Shown: in pieces, positions 18,437-26,356 of the stretch
How positions within the stretch are numbered: the stretch's first letter is position 1
Layout: every line of letters begins with the position of its first letter
Assembly (NCBI RefSeq): GCF_027604915.1
Contig: NZ_JAJAQC010000067.1
Coordinates: 1 to 34,297, forward strand
Length of the DNA: 34,297 nt
Reading direction: 5' to 3'
DNA from: Streptomonospora mangrovi
GTDB taxonomy: Bacteria > Actinomycetota > Actinomycetes > Streptosporangiales > Streptosporangiaceae
Program-made: the position numbers and the translations under genes
The notes under the pieces: generated by a model
Databases searched by the model: none
Told to the model about the DNA's origin: nothing
What the model saw: only the letters and a program-made list of their open reading frames with translations

Positions 18437-18814
18437 GTGGAGCTGATCGGGATGCCGTGGGTGGCCATCGTGCGCACGCTGGGGCCGCCGCTGGTGGTGG
18501 GCGCGGTGGGCGCGATCGTGCTGGCGCGCCGCCGCCCGCCCGGGGCGCGGCTGATGTGGGGCGCGCTGGCCGTCCAGCTCGCCGCCGCCGCGCTGCCGGT
18601 GGCCTGGCTGCTGGTGCAGGTCGGCGCGGGCGTGGGCGGGCACAGCGCCGTGGGCCTGGTGATGATCCTGCTCCAGCCGGCCGTGGAGGCGCTGGCGTGG
18701 CTGATGGCCGTCGCGGCGGTGGCCGGGGCCGTGCCGCGCCGGCCGCGCGCGGCGGCTGCCGGTGACGCCCCCGCCGGGGTGGCGGCGGGCCCCGCCGCCG
18801 CTCCCCCCGACTGA
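18437..18814 (+). CDS. Small uncharacterised membrane protein
   Basis: A 125-residue protein with three predicted membrane segments (about residues 8-30, 40-66 and 71-100) and a Pro/Ala-rich cytoplasmic-like tail. No family is recognised. It starts with GTG 48 bp after the permease gene but has its own -10-like TAGCAT. Its codon bias and GC-rich third positions are like its neighbours, so it is probably real. Its position suggests an association with the exporter, with no direct evidence. Confidence 0.6.
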   Translation: MELIGMPWVAIVRTLGPPLVVGAVGAIVLARRRPPGARLMWGALAVQLAAAALPVAWLLVQVGAGVGGHSAVGLVMILLQPAVEALAWLMAVAAVAGAVPRRPRAAAAGDAPAGVAAGPAAAPPD

Positions 18815-18819
18815 GCCCG

Positions 18820-18866
18820 CCGCCCGCCGAGGCTCCGGGAGACTCCGCGCGGCCGCGCGCGGGCGG
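18820..18866. terminator. Inverted repeat between convergent genes
   Basis: CCGCCCGC (18820-18827) and GCGGGCGG (18859-18866) flank a GCGCGGCCGCGC palindrome. They lie between the stop of the small membrane gene and the stop of the convergent arginine deiminase gene. It is a possible bidirectional terminator. Confidence 0.4.
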
Positions 18867-18868
18867 TG

Positions 18869-20089
18869 TCAGTCGGCGCGCTCCAGCGGGCAGGTCATGC
18901 AGTGCGGGCCGCCCCGGCCCCGGCCCAGTTCGCTGCCGCTGATGGGCAGCACCTCCACCCCGTTGGCGCTGAGGAAGGCGTTGGAGGTGGCGTTGCGCTC
19001 GTAGGCCACCACCACGCCCGGCTCCAGGGCGAAGACGTTGCAGCCGTCGTCCCACTGCTCGCGCTCGGAGCTGAACACGTCCTGGGTGGGGGTGAGCACC
19101 CGGATGTCGTCGAGGCCGGCCGCCTCGGCGATGGCGCGGTGCATGTCCTCGGGCGGGTGGTCGGTGACCTTCAGCTCCTTGTCGGTGTCGCCGGGCTCGA
19201 TGGTGTAGGAGGGCAGCATGCCCAGCCCGGCGTACTTGGTGAACACGCCCTCGTCCACGCAGGTCATGACGGTGTCCAGGTGCATGATGGCCCGCGCCTT
19301 GGGCATCCACAGCCCCAGCAGCCGCCGGGCGCCGCCGCGCGCGAACAGCTCGTGGGCCAGCAGCTCCACGGCCTGGGGGCGGGTGCGCTCGCTCAGGCCC
19401 ACCAGCACCGAGCCGTTGCCGATGGGCATGACGTCGCCGCCCTCGATGGTGGCCGGCCCCCACGCCCGGCCGGGGTTCCACAGCTCGAACGGCTCGGCGG
19501 CGAACATGGGGTGCCAGCGGTAGACCGCCTCGTAGTGGATGGTCTCGCGGCGGCGGGCCTTCTTGCGCATGACGTTGATCGACACCCCGTTGCCGATCCA
19601 GCAGGAGGTGTCGCGGGTGAACATGTGGTTGGGCAGCGGGGTCAGCACGAAGTCGTGGGGGTCCAGGGTGTGGAACCACACCGACTTGGGCTCGGGCATG
19701 CGCTCCAGCAGCTCGGCCTTGGTGATGCCGCCGACGAGGAACCGGCGCAGGGTGGCGGAGTCCATGGCCTCGAACGCCGCGCGCAGGGAGTCCACCGCCA
19801 TGGGGCCGAAGAACCGCTCGTCCAGGACGCTGTCGAGGACGTGGGCGCGGGCCTCGGGCAGCGCCAGCGCCTCCTCCAGCAGCTCGCCGAACAGGTGCAC
19901 GCGCACGCCCCGGGCGCGCAGCAGGGCGGTGAAGGCGTCGTGCTCCTCGCGGGCGCGCTGGGCCCACAGCACGTCGTCGAACAGCAGCGCGTCGTTGTTG
20001 GACGGGGTGAGGCGGCTCAGTTCGAGGTCGGGCCGGTGCACGATCACCTGCTTGAGCCGGCCGGTCTCGGAGGTCACCGAGAACACCAT
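18869..20089 (-). CDS. arcA: Arginine deiminase
   Basis: Hydrolyses L-arginine to citrulline and ammonia. The 406-residue protein, the usual length, keeps all catalytic residues: Asp160 in FTRD, Glu216 in IEGGD, His270 and Asp272 in MHLDTVMT, and Cys397 in GGPHCMTCP. These correspond to the Asp-Glu-His-Asp-Cys set of the Pseudomonas enzyme. It is a single gene with no arcB (ornithine carbamoyltransferase) or arcC beside it, so it may supply citrulline or ammonia and not a full ATP-producing pathway. An EamA exporter is divergent from it. ATG 20089 has GGAGGG just upstream, and the open frame extending to 20245 is rejected. Confidence 0.93.
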   Translation of the reverse strand: MVFSVTSETGRLKQVIVHRPDLELSRLTPSNNDALLFDDVLWAQRAREEHDAFTALLRARGVRVHLFGELLEEALALPEARAHVLDSVLDERFFGPMAVDSLRAAFEAMDSATLRRFLVGGITKAELLERMPEPKSVWFHTLDPHDFVLTPLPNHMFTRDTSCWIGNGVSINVMRKKARRRETIHYEAVYRWHPMFAAEPFELWNPGRAWGPATIEGGDVMPIGNGSVLVGLSERTRPQAVELLAHELFARGGARRLLGLWMPKARAIMHLDTVMTCVDEGVFTKYAGLGMLPSYTIEPGDTDKELKVTDHPPEDMHRAIAEAAGLDDIRVLTPTQDVFSSEREQWDDGCNVFALEPGVVVAYERNATSNAFLSANGVEVLPISGSELGRGRGGPHCMTCPLERAD

Positions 20090-20136
20090 GGGCGCCCTCC
20101 GTTCGCTGGGGCCACGCTCGCCGGGCGGCGGGTGGC

Positions 20137-20150
20137 GAATGTGAGCATTC
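20137..20150. promoter_or_regulatory. Inverted repeat GAATG-N4-CATTC between arcA and eamA-type gene
   Basis: A perfect 5-bp inverted repeat with a 4-bp spacer in the 124-bp divergent region, 48 bp from the arcA start. It could be an operator for either gene. It is not a clear ARG box and the regulator is unknown. Confidence 0.35.
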
Positions 20151-20199
20151 CGTCCCTTCCGGGCGCCGAAACCTCGGGGCGGGCGCGGAGCCGCGTACG

Positions 20200-20205
20200 T
20201 AGGAT
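20200..20205 (+). promoter_or_regulatory. -10-like TAGGAT for EamA-type gene
   Basis: TAGGAT ends 8 bp before GTG 20214, with no ribosome binding site between, consistent with a leaderless transcript. Confidence 0.5.
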
Positions 20206-20213
20206 GGGCGCCC

Positions 20214-21218
20214 GTGAGCACGAACGCGGCGGTGGGTTCATCCAATGACCCGATGTGGGGAAGGGCGCCGGGCTGGGCGGCCCTGCTGAGGACCGCCGGC
20301 GACTCCGTGCCGCCGACCTGCCTGGTGCTGGTGGGGATCGTCTCGCTCCAGGCCGGCGCCGGGATCGCCGGTCGGCTGTTCGAGGTGCTGCCGCCCAGCG
20401 CGGTGGTGTGGCTGCGGCTGCTGGCCTCGGCGCTGGTGCTGCTGGCGCTGGCGCGGCCCTCGCCGCGCGGGCGCAGCCGGGCCGACTGGCTGGTGGCGGT
20501 GGGCTTCGGCGTCAGCCTGGGTGTGATGAACTTCGCGATCTACCAGGCGTTCGCCCGCATCCCGATGGGGATCGCGGTCACCATCGAGTTCCTGGGGCCG
20601 CTGGCGGTGGCGGTGGCCGGGTCGCGGCGGCGCGTGGACCTGCTGTGGGTGGGCCTGGCGGGCGCCGGCGTGCTGCTGCTGGGCCGCAGCGACGGCGCTG
20701 TCTCGCTGAGCGGGGTGCTGTTCGCGCTGCTGGCCGGGGCGATGTGGGCGGCCTACATCCTGCTCAGCGCCGCGACCGGGCGCCGGTTCTCGGGCATGTC
20801 GGGGCTGGCCATCGCCGGGGCGGTCGCCGCGGTGCTGGTGGCCCCGGCCGGGATCGCCGAGGGCGGCGCCGCCCTGCTGGACCCCCGGCTGCTGCTGCTG
20901 GGCCTGGCGATCGGGCTGCTGTCCTCGGTGGTGCCCTACACGCTGGAGTTGCAGGCGCTGCGCCGGATGCCGCCCCGGGTGTTCGGGATCCTGATGAGCC
21001 TGGAGCCCGCCGTGGCGGCGCTGGTGGGCATGGCGCTGCTGGGCCAGTGGCTCTCGGGCTGGCAGTGGCTGGCGATCGCCTGCGTGGTGGCGGCCAGCGC
21101 GGGCGCCACCCGGCGCCCGGCGCCGCCCGAGGCGCCTGAGCGTCCTGAGGGACCCGGGGCGCCCGGCGGCGGCGCGCCCGAAAACCGCGGCGGCACCGGG
21201 TCGCCCGGCCCCGGCTAG
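20214..21218 (+). CDS. EamA/RhtA-type metabolite exporter
   Basis: A drug/metabolite transporter superfamily member of the EamA type, closest in appearance to RhtA-like threonine/homoserine exporters. The substrate is not determinable. The 334-residue protein has two EamA repeats with about ten membrane segments between residues 35 and 300. Typical motifs are [20 protein letters not shown] in the first repeat and [21 protein letters not shown] in the second. The last 35 residues are Pro/Gly-rich and probably disordered. GTG 20214 follows a TAGGAT box. It is divergent from arginine deiminase, and a possible link through amino-acid export is speculative. Confidence 0.88.
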   Translation: MSTNAAVGSSNDPMWGRAPGWAALLRTAGDSVPPTCLVLVGIVSLQAGAGIAGRLFEVLPPSAVVWLRLLASALVLLALARPSPRGRSRADWLVAVGFGVSLGVMNFAIYQAFARIPMGIAVTIEFLGPLAVAVAGSRRRVDLLWVGLAGAGVLLLGRSDGAVSLSGVLFALLAGAMWAAYILLSAATGRRFSGMSGLAIAGAVAAVLVAPAGIAEGGAALLDPRLLLLGLAIGLLSSVVPYTLELQALRRMPPRVFGILMSLEPAVAALVGMALLGQWLSGWQWLAIACVVAASAGATRRPAPPEAPERPEGPGAPGGGAPENRGGTGSPGPG

Positions 21219-21235
21219 CCGCGCGCGGGCGTGCG

Positions 21236-21256
21236 GGCGGAGGGGGCGCCTCCGCC
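21236..21256 (+). terminator. Hairpin after EamA-type gene
   Basis: GGCGGAGG (21236-21243) and CCTCCGCC (21249-21256) form an 8-bp stem with a 5-nt loop, 17 bp after the stop. There is no long T-run. It is a likely terminator separating this gene from the ribonucleotide reductase leader. Confidence 0.55.
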
Positions 21257-21338
21257 GCTTCGGGCTGGGCTCCTACCACTCCCCCGCCGCCCCGTCGCGC
21301 AGCGACACTCCACGGATTGCGGTTGTCGCGAACCCCAG

Positions 21339-21354
21339 GCACAACATGTAGTAT
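21339..21354 (+). promoter_or_regulatory. NrdR-box-like element overlapping the nrdA promoter
   Basis: The 16-mer contains CACAACATGTAGTAT, a near-palindrome around ACATGT. It matches about 12 of 16 positions of the NrdR box consensus (ACACWATATATWGTGT type, from memory). TAGTAT at 21349-21354 is a candidate -10 within it, just upstream of the riboswitch. NrdR boxes usually occur in pairs. A weaker candidate is at 21305-21320, but its 34-bp spacing is not ideal. Confidence 0.45.
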
Positions 21355-21360
21355 CTCGGG

Positions 21361-21600
21361 CGCTGGTGGTTCACCGGGGCGGCTGCTCCGGTGAGGCAAG
21401 AGGGAACCCGGTGCGAATCCGGGACTGCCCCGCAGCGGTATGCGGGAAACGGCACCGCGCGCGCCTCCCCAGGGGGCCGGCGCGGCGCCGCCGAACGCCG
21501 CCATGACGCACTGGCGCCTCACGCGCCGGGAAGCGGCGGCCTAGGAGGGGTGGCGCGCACCGCCGCCCCGCGCCCGCGAGTCCGAAGACCTGCCACCGGT
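21361..21600 (+). ncRNA. Cobalamin (B12) riboswitch
   Basis: An adenosylcobalamin riboswitch in the leader of nrdA. P1 is CTGGTGG (21363-21369) with CCACCGG (21593-21599). Core segments in order are AAGAGGGAA (21398-21406), CCGGTGCGAATCCGG, the B12-box-like GACTGCCCCGCAGCGGTA (21423-21440), CACTGG and GGGAAG, then GTCCGAAGACCTGCC (ending 21594). All match the Rfam cobalamin aptamer order. A hairpin follows directly as a possible expression platform. Bound B12 should switch the downstream genes off, as reported for nrdAB in Streptomyces coelicolor. Confidence 0.93.
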
Positions 21601-21622
21601 GTGCGCGCCCGTCGGCGCGCAC
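21601..21622 (+). promoter_or_regulatory. Expression-platform hairpin after the riboswitch
   Basis: GTGCGCGCC (21601-21609) and GGCGCGCAC (21614-21622) form a perfect 9-bp stem with a CGTC loop, abutting P1. There is no T-run, so either Rho-type termination or a longer-range effect on the nrdA start 150 bp downstream is possible. Confidence 0.5.
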
Positions 21623-21770
21623 CGCAACGGGGCCTCGCGGGCGGGCCGCCGTGCTCGTCCGCCGTGCCCCGGGTGCGCCACCGCGCCCCGGAGAGCGGCC
21701 GCGCGGACGCGTGCGCTCCGACCCTCCGCCGGTCCCCACGGACCCGTGTTCAACCAGGTTGGAGCCACCC

Positions 21771-24242
21771 ATGACCCTCGACACCGCACCGCTTGCCGCA
21801 GCGCGCCCCACCGCCGTACCGGCCGAGCCCGGGGAGCGCGTGGCGGCGGCCGTGGCGATGGCGTGCGCCGGTCTGCCCGGGGCCGACCCCGCCCCGGTGG
21901 TCGCCGAGGCGCGGCGCGCCCTCTACCCCGGCATCAGCGCGGCCGAGGTGGACGAGGCGCTGGTGATGGCGGCCCGCGCGTTCGTGGAGGCCGACCCGGT
22001 GTACTCGCGGGTGGCGGCCCGGCTGCTGCTGGACACCCTGCGCCGCGAGGCGCTGACGTTCGTCGCGGGGCGCCCCGACGCCGCCGGGCAGGACGACATG
22101 CCCGCCCGCTACCCCGGCTACCTGGCGGCCTACGTGGCGCGCGGGGTGGAGCTGGGCCAGCTCGACCCGCGCCTGGCCGACTTCGACCTGGCGCGCCTGG
22201 GCGCGGCCCTGCGGCCCGAGCGCGACCTGGAGTTCGCCCTGCTGGGGTTGCAGACCCTCTACGACCGCTACTTCCTGCACCACCGGGGCACCCGCTACGA
22301 GCTGCCGCAGGCGTTCTTCATGCGGATCGCCATGGGGCTGGCCCTGGGCGAGGACGACCGCGAGGCCCGCGCGGTGGAGTTCTACGACCTGCTGTCGTCG
22401 TTCGACTTCATGTGCTCCACGCCGACGCTGTTCAACTCCGGCACGCCCCGGCCGCAACTGTCGTCGTGCTTCCTGACCACGGTCGAGGACGACCTGAAGT
22501 CGATCTTCCACTCGATCAGCAACAACGCGCTGCTGTCGAAGTACTCGGGCGGCCTGGGCAACGACTGGACCCCGGTGCGCGGGATCGGCGCCCACATCCG
22601 CGGCACCAACGGCTCCAGCCAGGGCGTGGTGCCCTTCCTCAAGATCGCCAACGACACCGCCGTGGCGGTCAACCAGGGCGGCAAGCGCAAGGGCGCGGTG
22701 TGCGCCTACCTGGAGACCTGGCACATCGACATCGAGGAGTTCCTCGACCTGCGCAAGAACACCGGCGACGAGCGGCGCCGCACCCACGACATGAACACCG
22801 CCAACTGGGTGCCCGACCTGTTCCTGCGCCGGGTGGAGGCCGACGCGGAGTGGACGCTGTTCTCCCCCGACGAGGTGCCCGACCTGCACGACCTCTACGG
22901 CGCGGCGTTCGCCGAGCGCTACGAGGCCTACGAGCGCGCGGCCGAGGCCGGGGAGGTCGCGGTGTGGCGGCGGGTGCGCGCCGTGGACCTGTGGCGGCGG
23001 ATGCTGACCATGCTGTTCGAGACCGGCCACCCCTGGATCACCTTCAAGGACCCCTGCAACCTGCGCTCGCCCCAGCGCCACACCGGGGTGGTGCACTCCT
23101 CCAACCTGTGCACCGAGATCACGCTCAACACCAGCCCCGAGGAGGTGGCGGTGTGCAACCTGGGCTCGGTGAACCTGGCCCGCCACGTCACCCCTGAAGG
23201 CCTGGACACCGCCCGGCTGGAGCGCACGGTGCGCACGGCGGTGCGGATGCTGGACAACGTCATCGACGTGAACCTGTACACGATCCCCGAGGCCGAGCGG
23301 GCCAACATGCGCCACCGCCCGATCGGGCTGGGCCTGATGGGCTACCAGGACGCCCTGTTCACGCTGCGGCTGCCGGTGGCCTCGCCCGAGGCGGTGGAGT
23401 TCGCCGACACCAGCATGGAGCTGATCTCCTACCACGCCATCAGCGCCTCGGCCGACCTGGCGGCCGAGCGCGGGGCCTACGCCACCTTCGAGGGGTCGCT
23501 GTGGAGCCGGGGCGTGCTGCCGATCGACTCCCTGGCCGACCTCGCGGAGGCGCGCGGCGGCGACCTCGACGTGGACCGCACCGCGCGGCTGGACTGGTCG
23601 GGGCTGCGCGAGCGGGTGCGGGGCGGCATGCGCAACTCCAACGTGATGGCCATCGCGCCCACCGCCACCATCGCCAACATCACCGGCGTGGGGCAGTCCA
23701 TCGAGCCGCTGTACCGCAACCTGTACGTGAAGTCGAACATGTCGGGCGACTTCACCGTGGTCAACCCGTTCCTGGTGCGCGACCTCAAGGAGCGCGGGCT
23801 GTGGGACGAGGAGATGGTGGCGGCGCTGAAGCTGCACGACGGCAGCCTGGGCCGGGTGGACCGGGTGCCCGCCGACCTCAAGGAACTGTATGCCACCGCG
23901 TTCGAGATCGACCCGGTGTGGCTGGTCGACGCGGCGTCGCGGCGGCAGAAGTGGATCGACCAGGCGCAGTCGCTCAACCTGTACATGGCCGAGCCCAGCG
24001 GGCGCAAGCTGGACGCCCTCTACCGCCGCGCCTGGCGATCGGGCCTGAAGACCACCTACTACCTGCGGTCCCAGAGCGCCACGCACGTGGAGAAGAGCAC
24101 GCTCAAGGGCACCGACGGCCGGCTGAACGCGGTGTCGGCGGCACCGGCCGCGCCCGCGCCCTCCCCCGGCGCCGTGCCGGCCGGGGCGGCCGAGGGCGCG
24201 GCGTGCGCCATCGACGACCCCGAGTGCGAAGCCTGCCAGTAG
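21771..24242 (+). CDS. nrdA: Class I ribonucleotide reductase large subunit NrdA
   Basis: Alpha subunit that reduces ribonucleoside diphosphates using a thiyl radical generated through NrdB. Seen: Cys233 in LSSCFLTT and Cys462 in VCNLGS (the redox pair), Cys447 in SNLCTEI (thiyl radical), Tyr763-Tyr764 in TTYYLRSQ (radical relay) and a C-terminal CEACQ (Cys819/Cys822) for rereduction. The 823-residue protein looks more like chlamydial NrdA than Escherichia coli NrdA. The N-terminal 95 residues correspond to only the last three-quarters of an ATP-cone. The VTKRDG-type beta-hairpin that holds dATP is missing, so overall-activity control is probably lost. ATG 21771 has TTGGAG upstream. Confidence 0.95.
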   Translation: MTLDTAPLAAARPTAVPAEPGERVAAAVAMACAGLPGADPAPVVAEARRALYPGISAAEVDEALVMAARAFVEADPVYSRVAARLLLDTLRREALTFVAGRPDAAGQDDMPARYPGYLAAYVARGVELGQLDPRLADFDLARLGAALRPERDLEFALLGLQTLYDRYFLHHRGTRYELPQAFFMRIAMGLALGEDDREARAVEFYDLLSSFDFMCSTPTLFNSGTPRPQLSSCFLTTVEDDLKSIFHSISNNALLSKYSGGLGNDWTPVRGIGAHIRGTNGSSQGVVPFLKIANDTAVAVNQGGKRKGAVCAYLETWHIDIEEFLDLRKNTGDERRRTHDMNTANWVPDLFLRRVEADAEWTLFSPDEVPDLHDLYGAAFAERYEAYERAAEAGEVAVWRRVRAVDLWRRMLTMLFETGHPWITFKDPCNLRSPQRHTGVVHSSNLCTEITLNTSPEEVAVCNLGSVNLARHVTPEGLDTARLERTVRTAVRMLDNVIDVNLYTIPEAERANMRHRPIGLGLMGYQDALFTLRLPVASPEAVEFADTSMELISYHAISASADLAAERGAYATFEGSLWSRGVLPIDSLADLAEARGGDLDVDRTARLDWSGLRERVRGGMRNSNVMAIAPTATIANITGVGQSIEPLYRNLYVKSNMSGDFTVVNPFLVRDLKERGLWDEEMVAALKLHDGSLGRVDRVPADLKELYATAFEIDPVWLVDAASRRQKWIDQAQSLNLYMAEPSGRKLDALYRRAWRSGLKTTYYLRSQSATHVEKSTLKGTDGRLNAVSAAPAAPAPSPGAVPAGAAEGAACAIDDPECEACQ

Positions 24243-24248
24243 CCGCGC

Positions 24249-24289
24249 GCGGCGGGCGCGCGCCCGCTTGCGCGCGCCGCGCCCGCCGC
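24249..24289 (+). other. Hairpin between nrdA and nrdB
   Basis: GCGGCGGGCGCG (24249-24260) and CGCGCCCGCCGC (24278-24289) form a perfect 12-bp stem with a 17-nt GC-rich loop in the 99-bp gap. There is no T-tract, and nrdB has its own ribosome binding site. It may be a processing or attenuation element setting subunit stoichiometry. Confidence 0.5.
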
Positions 24290-24341
24290 ACCGGCCCGTC
24301 CCACCGCTGAGACCGCCAACGACGAGGAAGAACCGACCACG

Positions 24342-25415
24342 ATGACCAGCCTGCACGAGTCCCCCGCCACCGGCCTGGGCGAGATCGAGCGCGCCGCCGC
24401 GCGGGTGAGCGTCGGCGACAAGGCGATGATCAACGCCCGCGCCGACGTCAACCAGTTGCTGCCGCTGAAGTACCACTGGGCGTGGGAGAAGTACCTGGCC
24501 GGCTGCAACAACCACTGGATGCCCAGCGAGGTCGCGATGCAGGCCGACATCGCGCTGTGGAAGTCCCCCGACGGGCTGTCCGCCGACGAGCGGCTGATGA
24601 TCAAGCGCAACCTGGGGTTCTTCGCCACGGCGGAGTCGCTGGTGGCCAACAACATCGTCCTGGCGGTCTACCGCCACCTCACCAACCCCGAGTGCCGGCA
24701 GTACCTGCTGCGCCAGGCGTTCGAGGAGGCGGTGCACACCCACACCTTCCAGTACATCTGCGAGAGCCTGGGGCTGGACGAGGGCGAGCTGTTCAACATG
24801 TACCGGGAGGTCCCCTCGATCACCGAGAAGGACGCCTGGGCGCTGCGCTACACCCGCAACCTGGAGGACCCCGAGTTCGCCACCGGCACGCCGGAGGCCG
24901 ACCAGGCGTTCCTGCGCGACCTGGTGGCGTTCTACGTGGTGTTCGAGGGGATGTGGTTCTACACCGGGTTCGCCCAGATCCTCTCGCTGGGGCGGCGCAA
25001 CAAGATGGTGGGGATCGCCGAGCAGTACCAGTACATCCTGCGCGACGAGTCGATCCACCTGAACTTCGGCATCGACGTGATCAACCAGATCAAGATCGAG
25101 AACCCGCACCTGTGGACCCCGGGGTTCCAGGAGGAGGTGCGCACCATGCTCGCCGAGGCGTGCGAGCTGGAGGTCGCCTACGGCCGGGAGACCATGCCGC
25201 GCGGCGTGCTGGGGATCAACGCCGAGCTGTGCGAGGAGTACATGCGGTTCATCACCGACCGGCGCGCCGAGCAGATCGGGCTGGCGCCGCTGTTCGGGCA
25301 GGCCGAGAACCCGTTCCCGTGGATGTCGGAGCTGATGGACCTGAAGAAGGAGAAGAACTTCTTCGAGACCCGGGTGATCGAGTACCAGTCGGGCGGCGGC
25401 CTGGACTGGGACTGA
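24342..25415 (+). CDS. nrdB: Ribonucleotide reductase small subunit NrdB, class Ic (R2c) type
   Basis: Beta subunit that houses the metal cofactor. The 357-residue protein has metal ligands Glu98 (TAESLV), Glu129 and His132 ([10 protein letters not shown]), Glu202 (FEGMWF), Glu236 and His239 (RDESIH). Each is exactly nine residues beyond the Chlamydia trachomatis R2 ligands Glu89/120, His123, Glu193/227 and His230 (recalled). The radical-tyrosine position is Phe136, matching chlamydial Phe127. The first ligand is Glu, not the Asp of class Ia. The sequence thus predicts a Mn/Fe cofactor with no tyrosyl radical. GAGGAAG precedes ATG 24342. It is in an operon with nrdA under the riboswitch. Confidence 0.95.
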   Translation: MTSLHESPATGLGEIERAAARVSVGDKAMINARADVNQLLPLKYHWAWEKYLAGCNNHWMPSEVAMQADIALWKSPDGLSADERLMIKRNLGFFATAESLVANNIVLAVYRHLTNPECRQYLLRQAFEEAVHTHTFQYICESLGLDEGELFNMYREVPSITEKDAWALRYTRNLEDPEFATGTPEADQAFLRDLVAFYVVFEGMWFYTGFAQILSLGRRNKMVGIAEQYQYILRDESIHLNFGIDVINQIKIENPHLWTPGFQEEVRTMLAEACELEVAYGRETMPRGVLGINAELCEEYMRFITDRRAEQIGLAPLFGQAENPFPWMSELMDLKKEKNFFETRVIEYQSGGGLDWD

Positions 25416-25436
25416 CCGCCGTAGGGCAGCGCCCTG

Positions 25437-25468
25437 GGGGCCGCCGGCGCGTGCGCGCCGGCGGCCCC
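25437..25468 (+). terminator. Terminator after nrdB
   Basis: GGGGCCGCCGGCGCG (25437-25451) and CGCGCCGGCGGCCCC (25454-25468) are perfectly complementary over 15 bp, closing effectively on a GTGC tetraloop, 21 bp after the stop. There is no T-run. Confidence 0.7.
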
Positions 25469-25550
25469 GCGCGTGTCGGGGGTCGGGCGCGGGCGGCGGC
25501 GGTGGTGCGGGCGGGTGGCGCCGCGCGGGGCGGGTGCGCCGGAGCGGGCC

Positions 25551-26105
25551 TCAGGCGGAGGCCGGACCCTCCGGCCGGCGGCGCGCCCGCCGCCGCTCGC
25601 CGCCGATCCCGGCGGCGACCTCGGTGAGGACGGCGCCGGCGCGGGCCAGCCAGTCGTCGATGATCTCCAGCTCGGCCTCGCTGTAGCGGCCGTGCAGGGC
25701 GGTCATGGCCTCGGCCAGCCCCATCGGCACCCCGCCGCCGTGGACGCCCGCGCCGGCGGCGCCCTCGGCCAGGCGCACGACGACCTTGCGGCGGTCCTCG
25801 GGATGGCGGTCGCGGCGCACCAGGCCGCGCTCGGCCAGGCGGTCCACCACGACGGTCACCGAGCCGGTGGTCAGCCGCAGGCTCTGGGCGATCTCGCCGG
25901 GGGTCATCGGGCCGCCCACCCGCAGCAGGGCGAAGCACTGGAAGTCGGTGGGGTTGAGGTCGGATTCGGCCGACATGGCGTGCAACAGCCGGATCAGCCC
26001 GGCGGCCAGGCGCTGGCCGTCGCCGCGGATGGCGGTGTACAGCTCGCCGCGCGGGCGCGGGGCCGGGCCGGTCCCCGGAGCGTCCTCGCCCGGTGCGGTG
26101 TCCAT
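25551..26105 (-). CDS. MarR-family transcriptional regulator
   Basis: A 184-residue winged-helix regulator. The wHTH runs from about residue 45 to 120: DLNPTDFQCFALLRVGGPMTPGEIAQSLRLTTGSVTVVVDRL is helix 2 to recognition helix, and RRDRHPEDRRKVVVRL is the wing with the family's D-R-R residues. No Cys-based sensor is seen. It is divergent from an MMPL exporter, with a palindromic operator and AT-rich promoter between them, the classic arrangement for a repressor of an efflux gene responding to a small ligand. ATG 26105 has GAAGGAG upstream, and the open extension to 26237 is rejected. Confidence 0.9.
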   Translation of the reverse strand: MDTAPGEDAPGTGPAPRPRGELYTAIRGDGQRLAAGLIRLLHAMSAESDLNPTDFQCFALLRVGGPMTPGEIAQSLRLTTGSVTVVVDRLAERGLVRRDRHPEDRRKVVVRLAEGAAGAGVHGGGVPMGLAEAMTALHGRYSEAELEIIDDWLARAGAVLTEVAAGIGGERRRARRRPEGPASA

Positions 26106-26250
26106 CGTGCTCCTTCGGCCGCCGCAGCGGTGGCGGGCCGGGGTCCGGCGGGCCGCGCGGGTGCGGGTGGGGTCGAATCGTGAGTCTAGGACCTGCGCGG
26201 GCGGGGGCGGCGGACCGGGGCGGGGCGGGTCGCGCACCGCGCAAAATTTC

Positions 26251-26286
26251 CTCGATTATCGAGTTACTTGGTTTTCTATCTAATAT
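26251..26286. promoter_or_regulatory. MarR operator and divergent promoter
   Basis: The perfect palindrome CTCGA-TTA-TCGAG lies at 26251-26263 in the most AT-rich patch of this region. On the minus strand TTAGAT (26283-26278), a 17-bp spacer and GATAAT (26260-26255) form a good promoter for marR whose -10 is inside the palindrome. TATCTAATAT (26277-26286) may serve the MMPL gene in the other direction. Binding would repress marR and probably the exporter. Confidence 0.6.
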
Positions 26287-26356
26287 CGGGGCAGTCGTCC
26301 ACAGCGGCGCCCCGCTCCCGGGCGCCCCCGACTCCCACGGAAGGCCGAGACCCCGC

